A stretch of 64,000 nucleotides of DNA from Coptis chinensis (Eukaryota > Streptophyta > Magnoliopsida > Ranunculales > Ranunculaceae): assembly GCA_015680905.1 (NCBI GenBank), contig JADFTS010000033.1:124001-188000 (forward strand). Reading direction: 5' to 3'. The notes below the pieces were generated by a model, which was given only the letters and a program-made list of their open reading frames with translations, ran no database searches and had not been told where the DNA came from. Positions 46,993 through 64,000 of this stretch are shown here, one piece after another. Positions within the stretch are counted from its first letter, which is position 1, and every line of letters starts with the position of its first letter. Position numbers and translations under genes: made by a program.

Positions 46993-49900
46993 ATGCAGAG
47001 ATCACGTAGAGCTCTTCTGGAAAGAAGAGCTTTGGAGAATGGAGTTATTACTGGAAACAGATATGGAGGAGTCTATACAGTGTCTTTGTCTTTGGTTTTT
47101 GCTATTTGGGTCATTGTTTTGTTTCTCAACTTATGGATCAGTCATGGAGATAATAACTACACAGGTAAACAGAATCTCCATATGTCATGTGTTATTGGAT
47201 TTGCTTCTTATAGTCCTGTTTTAGATGTTGTTATAAGGTGGAGTGTGGAGAATTTATCCAATGAGTTTGTTTTCGTATCTCTTGTGAGAAAGCCAGTTGT
47301 TTGTTGTAAAATGTGTTTGAAGTGCTGCCTTGATACATTTTAGATGCATATTCTCATAATCATTAGTAATGTGTTTTTGTTATTGCAATGGTGTGTAGGT
47401 GGATCTGGAAATCCAGTGGATGAGTCAGTTTGGCATGAAGCTCAGAGGAGACCGAATGGATCTAGTAGAGGACTTGAATTTTCATATACTGGTACCAGTC
47501 TTAAGGAATATGATCCTAGTACATTGACTACAAGCTCCGATAGCGAGTTTTGTAGCAGGGACTCATTGACTGGTGAAGAAATTGAAAATAGCTCATCATC
47601 TGTCAAGGATGAAGCTATTGTAGAGCCTCCTACTTTGGGGGTGAAACCAGAAAAGGATGCTCCAAAAAGTGAGAGGCTATCCCGTGCCGCACCACTTGGT
47701 CTCGACGAATTCAAGAGCCGCGCAAGCAGTCCTAAAGGGAAGCCTGTAACAGGCCATGCTGGAAGCATCACACACAGATTGGAAACTGGTGGAGAAGAAC
47801 ACAATTATGCTTCAGCCTCAAAAGGAGCAAAGGTCTTAGCTTTTAACAAAGAAGCGAAGGGTGCCTCCAATGTATTAGGCAAAGACAAGGATAAGTACCT
47901 CCGGAATCCCTGTTCCGCTGAGGAAAAGTTTGTAATCGTTGAACTCTCGGAAGAAACTTTAGTAGATACAATTGAAATAGCAAACTTTGAGCATCACTCA
48001 TCCAACTTGAAGGCTTTTGAGCTATTAGGAAGTTTAGTTTACCCAACAGACAGGTGGGTTTGTCTCGGAAATTTCACAGCTGGGAATGTAAAGCACGCAC
48101 AGAGATTTATACTTCAGGATCCAAAATGGGTGAGATATTTGAAACTGAATTTGCTGAGCCATTATGGCGCAGAATTCTACTGTACACTGAGTTCGGTTGA
48201 AGTATATGGAGTGGATGCTGTTGAGAGAATGCTGGAAGATTTGATTTCAGATCAAGATCATCCATTTACGTCTGAGGAACCAAAAGTTGAAGCAACGCCC
48301 AAAGTTAGTCAGCCAGAGACAACTGCTGACGATGAATTATTTCAGGACTTTGTGTTTAAAACTGATGATGATTCTTCACCTGAGAAGTCTCATGTGAAAT
48401 CTGAAGTTTTGAAAAATAATGCCCCTGATGCAGTTCTAGAAACACGCTCCCAGCAGTCTGGGAGGCTGCCAGGGGATACTGTTCTCAAAATATTGATGCA
48501 GAAAGTTCGATCTCTCGATTTGAACTTAGTTATTTTGGAGCGATATTTGGAGGACCTAAACTCCAGATATGGGAGCATTTTCAAAGAGCTTGACGATGAA
48601 ATTGCTGCAAAAGATGAACTTCTGGAGAAAATCACATCTAATCTAAAGAGTTGTGTTCGCAGCAATGAGGTCAATGTATGTAACTTTCCTTTTTCAAATC
48701 TTTTGGTGGAGTTCTTGGGTCCAGTAACCATGAAACTCATAATTTTGTTTGTTCGCAGGCCAAAGATGTCACTGATCTTATCGCTTGGAAATCTCTTATT
48801 TCCTTGCAAATGGATACTTTAGTCAGAGATAATGTTATTCTCAGGTGGGAGTTCTTCCTTAACTTTACTCACCCACTATCTTTAATACTAACGAGGTACC
48901 TTAAGATTCTCATTTCATCCCAGTTTGGGTAAAACCATTGTGTCAAATGCATCCTAGCCCTAGGTGTTATTCCCAATTCGAGCTGTGTAAGCCTTGGGTT
49001 CTGTTTCACTTCAAGGGGAGAGGGTGGAGGAGAGGTATTGACTTGGACAATAAAAATTAGAAAGTTTCTATAAGCTCACAAAATACATTAGAACACAAGA
49101 ACTTCTCACTTCATAGGCAGTGCAACCGTGTTCGATGGGATTCCAGTCCAATAGTCGAGAACAAGTGCATTGAGATGATCCACAACCAAAGGTCTCAAAG
49201 GTTGTCTTAAGTTCTCATACATAGATAAGCTCACCTTCCACAACCAAAGTTCTCGAAGGTTGTCTTAAGTTCTCATACATAGATAAGCTCACCTTTTTAG
49301 CTATGAAATTGTTGTTTGCAGTCCAGGAAGATACAGTGTCTAGGTTGACATAGATTGTGTTAAAGCTAGTGAAAAGGTTTATACTTCAATCCCCAAGTTC
49401 CTGCTACAACTTTCACAGAAATCCTATAATTATTGAGGTGTAGCGGTGAATTGTCGCTGAAATGTGTATAGTAATTAATCAGTAGTCTGATTCAGGAAGG
49501 ATAGGTAAGAGGTGAGTTCGCAATGGGGATAATGATGATGAGCTACACTTTCTTAGACTTGTTTTTTGTCGTAGAAAGGTGTTTAAAATTGTTGAAAGTA
49601 TGTGTTTTGTAAAAACTACAGAGAGTATGTCCTGGAAGAAGATGTATGGTGCAAGACTGCAAGATCTTGATCTCATGATTTAGAGTTGATCTAAAAAGTG
49701 TTTTAAAACGTGAGTATTGCGTAGAGCAAACTGATTCCCCACTCTTATTTTGTAAACATTTCTGTGGACATTATTTTGTCTGGAATCTTGTTTGAGAATT
49801 GATATCGCGTACTATTACTGCTTTAAATGAAGGTTTTATACTGTTCCACTCATGAGCAGAGAAGATCAAATGCCTCGTCCATCTATTTATTGTTGAAATG

Positions 49901-50279
49901 AGTGATTTGGCTAGAAGTTAGTGGAGTACTGGAGTCAGTATACATGAATGCAGCATCAGATTAATTTTCCATCTCGAACTTACCAAATCAGTTATTTTGC
50001 ATATTACTTTCTTTTATATACGAATACTGAAATCAGATATTGTTTTGCAGATCGGACGTCAAAAGGGTCATAAATAATCAGAGTCACATGGAGAACAAGG
50101 CTCTAGCGATTTTTCTTTTAAGCGTCCTTTTAGGTTGCTTAGCTGTTACAAAGATTCTTATAGATATAGTGTCAAGTTTGTTCAGAATACAGAAGTCCAG
50201 GTTTTTTTTTGGAATGAGGTCTTCCTGGCCCATTTTACTACTGAGTTGTACCATTATAGTTATCATCCTCTTGCTATGA
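46993..50279 (+). CDS. SUN4: Mid-SUN domain protein (plant SUN3/SUN4 type)
   Basis: Mid-SUN proteins sit in the nuclear envelope and ER and link to KASH-type partners. Exons: 46993-47164, 47399-48675, 48759-48844, 50051-50279; 587 aa in frame. Domain order: one N-terminal membrane span (about 29-48, [18 protein letters not shown]); an acidic Ser-rich linker; the SUN domain (about 215-335) with [39 protein letters not shown] and [20 protein letters not shown]; a coiled coil (~395-480); and two closely spaced C-terminal spans (~527-548 and ~570-587). That is the mid-SUN layout, unlike C-terminal SUN1/SUN2. Length fits the ~560-600 aa subgroup. Intron 3 (1.2 kb) contains a 58-bp tandem duplication. 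The choice of SUN3 versus SUN4 is not certain. Confidence 0.9.
49180..49295. repeat. 58-bp tandem duplication in SUN intron 3
   Basis: Units 49180-49237 and 49238-49295 begin CCACAACCAAAG and end AAGCTCACCTT, differing at only two positions. The duplication therefore looks recent. It adds no splice site that would break the coding frame. Confidence 0.92.
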
Positions 50280-51412
50280 ATATAGTATATATATTCTTTT
50301 CCATTTAGTTGAGTTCTTCAAGGTAATATAATTAAAATCAGATACCCTGCAAGCTCAAAAGCATTGTGATAGTATTACAAACACTTGAAATAGGGAGGAC
50401 TTCCAGCACCAACCAATCAAACTCCCCGAGTATTTGTCCTCAGTTATATATAGCTCCCCAAAGACCAAATTTATGTCTACCAGGCTCGGCCAAATTAATC
50501 AATACTTCTGTCTTTTTTCCTCAAGTTTTATGATCTGGAAGTTAAACAGGCCGTTAAGCCTTTGAAATGTTGTCAAAATACGTCACAAGAGAGTTTGGCT
50601 GGTGCTTTTTCTTGATCTTTCCTCTGTTAGTGGCTTAGTTGCACACTGTCCTAGGCAGGAACAGTATGAGTTCTTGAGGTCACGAGCCTTGAGTGCTTCA
50701 CTGAGTCAGACCAATTCGTCCCCCATCTTGTTATTTGAAAACACAAACTCTCCCCAACAAGAAACTGAAGTAAAAACAAACGGCTTGTTTTCTTTGTAAA
50801 ATATACGCTTAAAATGGATCACAATTGTTCAGGGGGCGTATGTCAACTATTTCAAGCAGAACAAACTGTCTATTAGTTAACCAACAGATCAAGACTAACA
50901 GTAGGGACGGCGGTTTTTGAAACATGTAATTCAGTTAGTTGTCCGCACAATCTAAGGATATGTGACTTGCAGGTTGAAGAAAACACTACTTGGTCATTGG
51001 CGAAACGTTTCTGGATTCTTCAGTCCTCACCTTCTCAATACGCAGAAACCACAAAAAGTTCAACAAGTGACTCATAATAAAAACATCGGATAATGGTAAT
51101 TCACTAAATCATTACAAACTTTTACACTGTAGTATTCAAAATGGATGGTTAACTATGGGACAAATAGAAAAACCCCAAGGTAGTAGTGCTTATAGGAGGG
51201 AAAGGGAGCGAGTATAATAAACAGATTCAAGTATGACTTGACGCCCAATGGTTTGAGGAGAAAAAATATGAGGGGAACGCAATCTTATGTACACAGCCAC
51301 CCTTTTTCCTCTGCAGCTATCATAACAGTCCATAATCAAACAAATGCTCAAAATCATGACAGACCAATAGTAGTCACGCGCCCGTCCAATCATCAGAAAG
51401 CAGTGGAGTTGT
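50280..51412. other. Convergent 3' flanks of the SUN and DRP2 genes
   Basis: The region should hold the two 3' UTRs. No gene, repeat array or transposon end was recognised. Confidence 0.55.
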
Positions 51413-60735
<9,323 letters not shown>

Positions 60736-60884
60736 CGCTGCTCGATCTAAACAATTATAATCTTTCTATCGATCGTTTGATTTGTTAATAACAAACCCTA
60801 AAACTGGATCTGGATCCGAGATGGTGATTTAGAGGAAAGAGAAATTAAATTTTAGGGATTTTGAAACGCGTAAGAGAAAGTGAG

Positions 60885-60932
60885 TGTGCTCTCTCTTTCT
60901 CTCTCTCTCTCTCTCGTTCTCTCTCTCTCGTT
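60885..60932. repeat. CT-rich tract in the DRP2 5' leader
   Basis: CTCTCT runs 150-195 bp upstream of the DRP2 start (GA-rich on the coding strand). Such GA tracts are common in plant 5' leaders and core promoters. A fourfold GAAT repeat follows at 60950-60966. Confidence 0.6.
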
Positions 60933-61211
60933 TTGTGTTTTGATTTTTGAATGAATGAATGAATGAATTATAAATCCTTTCTTCTTTCTTTCTTTTTGTT
61001 TTGTGACCAAGTCTACGTGTGTATAATAACTCCTCCCACTTTTGTTGAGTGAAAAAGTTGTTTGTATTTTACACAAACACAGAGACTCCCACCCCGAATG
61101 TCTCACCTCATTTTGCTTCTGCTAACTCTTATTTAACGACAAAAATTAGGTAGTCATTTTATTTTTACTTTGGTTTTTTTCCATTTCCAATTTCACGAGC
61201 TTTTGTTATTA

Positions 61212-61525
61212 GAGCAATATAGCATCTCTAGGGGTAGTATAATCTGCGCATCACCTGCTTGTTCGCATTCTTGTTTGTAAATTTGGCAATTTGGATGGGG
61301 AGCGACATTACCAATCTTTGAAGGTACTTTCGTCTTGTAAATGTCGTTTTTTTTTTTTGGAATGGTGGTTGCCTGGCCACCATAATGTCGTGTGGGTTGT
61401 TTTGAAATTGTACATGAGCGACACTCCAACTGTTGTGCGACAGTGGTAATGTCGCGTGGATTGTTTCAAAATAATTGAATTTACGACCACCAGTTTCTTT
61501 AAAAAAATTCTTCAAAGGGATGCTT
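61212..61525. mobile_element. MITE copy D of the GAGCATCTCTAGGTGG family, 314 bp
   Basis: TTA flanks both sides (61209-61211, 61526-61528). The left end is GAGCAATATAGCATCTCTAG, then GGGTAGTATAAT; the reverse complement of the right end begins AAGCATCCCTTTGAAGAATT. An extra GAGCAATATA precedes the usual GCATCTCTAG start, so the end may be duplicated or shifted. The interior contains repeated AATGTCGxGTGG segments in both orientations around 61380 and 61450. It lies ~480 bp upstream of DRP2. Confidence 0.6.
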
Positions 61526-63556
61526 TTAGTTAGTTGCCATATAGTATAGTAGTAAGTATTTCGAGTTCAATTTGAGATATTAAAACAATATCTGGAATTG
61601 GTTTCCTTAATATGTAAGAAACCAAAAGTTTCCCAATAAGTTGAAAGAAGTCGACAAGAGCAAATACTTGGACTTCCACGTTGAATTTTGGGATGATTCA
61701 GACAATAAATTTTCACCTAGTGTCAACATAGGGTCCATAATCGTAAGCCCGCCAAGTGCTCGCTCAGCATGACCAACTTGAGGTTACCCGGTACAAATTG
61801 AAAATTCCCCACTTGAGTTGTTCGGCCCAAAGGTGGGTTCTACAATAAACACTATATATGTATAGATCCAAGCTGTGAGCGTCAGGTACTCACCAAATAA
61901 TGCTAAATTGCTAGTACATGTGCCCCTAAATACGAGTAATTGACTATCAATAAAGCAAAAGTGTAACTGCAATGCACCAAAAATTTGTCAGGGCACAGAC
62001 ACCAAATATATAGATGACAATGCATGCACATCAATATAAGAATGGCATCATAATGACATTTCCCAGCCTTAATTTCATCATCTAAAATCAGAATGGCATC
62101 TCAAGATGTTGAAAAGATAGGAAGCCAGAAGAAACAATGTTTCCAATATTCATCAGTACAATCATGTTATATCCAACATAACATTGAGCTCCAAGAGATA
62201 TGACAACTAAAACACGGTAGTTATATGTTTTTCCTTGATTCATCAGTGGAGAAATTACACAAAAAGTTAAACAAAGCCAAAAAAAAAACGCAGAAGATAA
62301 ACGATCCAATGGACTTAACAGAACTTGCAGCTCCACGGCTTCATCAGTTTGGCATTATCTGTAAACAACAGCACATCAGCTTCTATTCAAATTAGTAGGA
62401 TTGCTCTCCCTCTTCTGCATTGACCTTTGACTTTTTAATTCACGTCTGCTGCAAGATAAGAGAGATAAATATTCATGTTTCTGTCCACAAGGCTAAAGAG
62501 ACAAGAAAGATTTCTATTCCATAATGCAATAGGCCTACAGTTCATGTCTTGGAATTGTTATGAGGCGACCCATACCCCTACATTGCCCGTTACCTCAAAA
62601 TTAATATGTTAGAAGGCAATATAATAGAGAAGATGTTAGGATTCTTAAACAACTAAAGGCTCGAATATAAACCGCCCACAAAAACAGAGCGGGAGACCCA
62701 AGACCGACGAGCAATCTCAACACAAGGTTGGATCTATTTCATTAAGGAATTGTTACCAGTTTAAGATTAAATAAAAGTTCAGAAGTTTCAAAAGATGGAC
62801 AACCAGTAAAGAGTCAGGATATGATTGCCGTATCAAAATCCTAAAATCTGTACTTTATGCAACCCCTTTTTAACAACACAAAATTATAAACCAAGGTGAA
62901 CGAAGGGACTTGACCAAATGATACAATTATCTACTGATACAACGCTTTCCAAAACAGTTCAACCATTAGATAAATACAGAGCAGAACACTTTAACTGTTG
63001 TCAGTTTGATACTTTGATATATATTTATAATCCCCAGACAATGTGAAGATGAACCACATCGTTTTAACGGTATACAAACATATGGTGAGTGTTGAAAAGA
63101 TTATGAACTCAAAAACATATAGTTTTCTGGAAAAAGGTCAAAAAGAGAAGATATGTTCAATCCAAACTCCAGACTACCTTAATTTAGTTTTGTTCCAGAA
63201 GTTTGCAAGGAAATCTTCAAACTTTTTACAAAAGGCTCATGCACACTTAACTTATAAAAAGAAACAGATACCCCCCTCATGGTAGTCTTAGCAACTCATT
63301 TCTATAGAACTATAGAAGTAGAAACAGTATAAGCTTCTCTGTTTGGGCTTAGTATAAGTCATATGCAACAAATGAGAGCAATTAAAATATGCAACAGATA
63401 GATAAAGATAGTTCTTAATTCTCGAAATGTAAAATTTGTTCAACGAGATCATTATTGAGCAATGAAGACAATACAATGCAGGAAACAACTAAACAAATTA
63501 TTAAAAAGATATTCTTTAGAGTGCAGGCAAGTACCTAAAATGGATCAACTGAATAA
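61526..63556. other. Intergenic DNA between DRP2 and ISY1
   Basis: About 2 kb with no recognisable coding exon. The part next to 63556 should be the ISY1 3' UTR. No transposon ends or RNA genes were identified. Confidence 0.5.
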
Positions 63557-64000
63557 CTATCGCTGAATATTAAGCATGGCCTTTGCCTCACTCTGCTCTA
63601 CCATGAGAGTGTCGCTAGTGTATTTGCTCAACAGCTCCTGCTTCTTCTTCGCCAAAACCATCTTCTCAATCTCCCTTTCATCAGGAAGTGGTACATGTAC
63701 AACAAACTCTTGCTCTTTCTGATTCTCTTCCTCTTTCGCCTTCCTCTCCTCCTCCACAACATCTTCCTCTTCTTCAAACAATATATTCGCAGCATTAGCA
63801 ACTTCCCCACTCTTAACCGCTCTCTTAGCCTCTAGCTTTATATTTTCCATCCTCTGCCATTCCTTCACAGCCGCAGCACGCATCTCAGCTTCAGCAGGTC
63901 CTTCAAGTTTCTCAAGAATCCCATCCTCGTCATCACGATACCCATAATAACTCGCGTCAATCCTTTTAAAAATATCATACCTAGACCTCCTCTTCCTCAA
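63557..64000 (-). CDS. ISY1: Pre-mRNA splicing factor ISY1, C-terminal part (cut by window edge)
   Basis: ISY1 is a component of the NineTeen/spliceosomal complex that acts around the first step of splicing. The frame is open from the window edge to the stop at 63557 and covers ~147 residues, the C-terminal half. Conserved blocks are KRIDASYYGYRDDEDGILEK, LFEEEEDVVEEER, EFVVHVPLPDEREIEKMVL and the terminus SEAKAMLNIQR. The N-terminal half (with the NEEKAQ region) lies beyond 64000. No intron is seen in this part. Confidence 0.93.
   Translation of the reverse strand: MRKRRSRYDIFKRIDASYYGYRDDEDGILEKLEGPAEAEMRAAAVKEWQRMENIKLEAKRAVKSGEVANAANILFEEEEDVVEEERKAKEEENQKEQEFVVHVPLPDEREIEKMVLAKKKQELLSKYTSDTLMVEQSEAKAMLNIQR

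Noticed and set aside
62088-62336. 82-codon minus-strand frame with hydrophobic stretches between DRP2 and ISY1
   Set aside because: Hydrophobicity comes from T-rich/A-rich sequence; no start context, motif or neighbouring exons support it.

Overview
This is a 64 kb piece of a eudicot nuclear genome. The evidence is A+T-rich intergenic DNA, short spliced exons with GT-AG introns, organelle-targeted housekeeping proteins, plant-only families (PPR proteins, Whirly, BPS1-like, DRP2 dynamin, mid-SUN) and several small MITE-type transposons. I see no bacterial, viral, CRISPR, rRNA or tRNA content. I cannot name the species.

Layout: (1) 0.1-5.6 kb, minus: organellar asparaginyl-tRNA synthetase (NS1-like), 15 coding exons. 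(2) 5.7-6.9 kb: a probable DNA-transposon relic with a Tourist-like MITE nested in it. (3) 7.1-10.4 kb, plus: WHY2-type Whirly protein. (4) 11.5-11.8 kb: degenerate tandem repeats; 12.08-12.16 kb: a stray fragment of the WAV3-like gene further on. (5) 12.6-14.0 kb, plus: intronless molybdate transporter. (6) 14.5-16.8 kb, minus: decayed RING/vWA (WAV3/EDA40-like) gene, head to head with a frameshifted At5g08490-like PPR gene (17.0-19.7 kb, plus). (7) 20.9-23.7 kb, plus: ten-exon coiled-coil protein of unknown function. (8) 24.4-30.9 kb, minus: U2AF35-related/ZRSR-like splicing factor. (9) 31.4-34.1 kb: MITEs around a frameshifted CXE18-like carboxylesterase. (10) 35.9-36.9 kb, plus: BPS1-like protein. 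(11) 37.9-38.8 kb: dihydroorotase (PYR4) pseudogene fragment. (12) 39.0-41.2 kb, plus: DYW-class PPR protein. (13) 42.5-44.6 kb, minus: CUE/DUF1771/SMR protein. (14) 47.0-50.3 kb, plus: mid-SUN (SUN3/SUN4-like) protein. (15) 51.4-60.7 kb, minus: DRP2-type dynamin, 22 coding exons. (16) 61.2-61.5 kb: another MITE. (17) 63.6 kb to the edge, minus: C-terminal part of splicing factor ISY1.

The genes do not form a pathway. The neighbourhood looks like an old conserved gene block: from memory of Arabidopsis locus numbers, WHY2/SUN4/DYW-PPR, DRP2/ZRSR and CXE18/SMR are each close neighbours there, and here the three sets are interleaved. Two genes (NS1, WHY2) act in organelle translation or genome maintenance, the PPR proteins in organelle RNA processing, and two (ZRSR-like, ISY1) in pre-mRNA splicing.

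The most notable general feature is a set of reading-frame breaks in otherwise well conserved genes. Most are one-base changes in short homopolymers (DRP2, SMR, CXE18, PYR4, WAV3-like), plus one non-homopolymer break in a PPR gene. Some are probably assembly errors; the WAV3-like and PYR4 copies also carry lesions that look like real decay. I found no convincing undescribed biological system. The best leads are the transposon/gene-fragment history, a GC-AG intron in NS1, the alternative acceptor that would rescue DRP2, and the uncharacterised coiled-coil gene. Exon coordinates were read by eye from splice sites and homology, so allow an error of a base or two.
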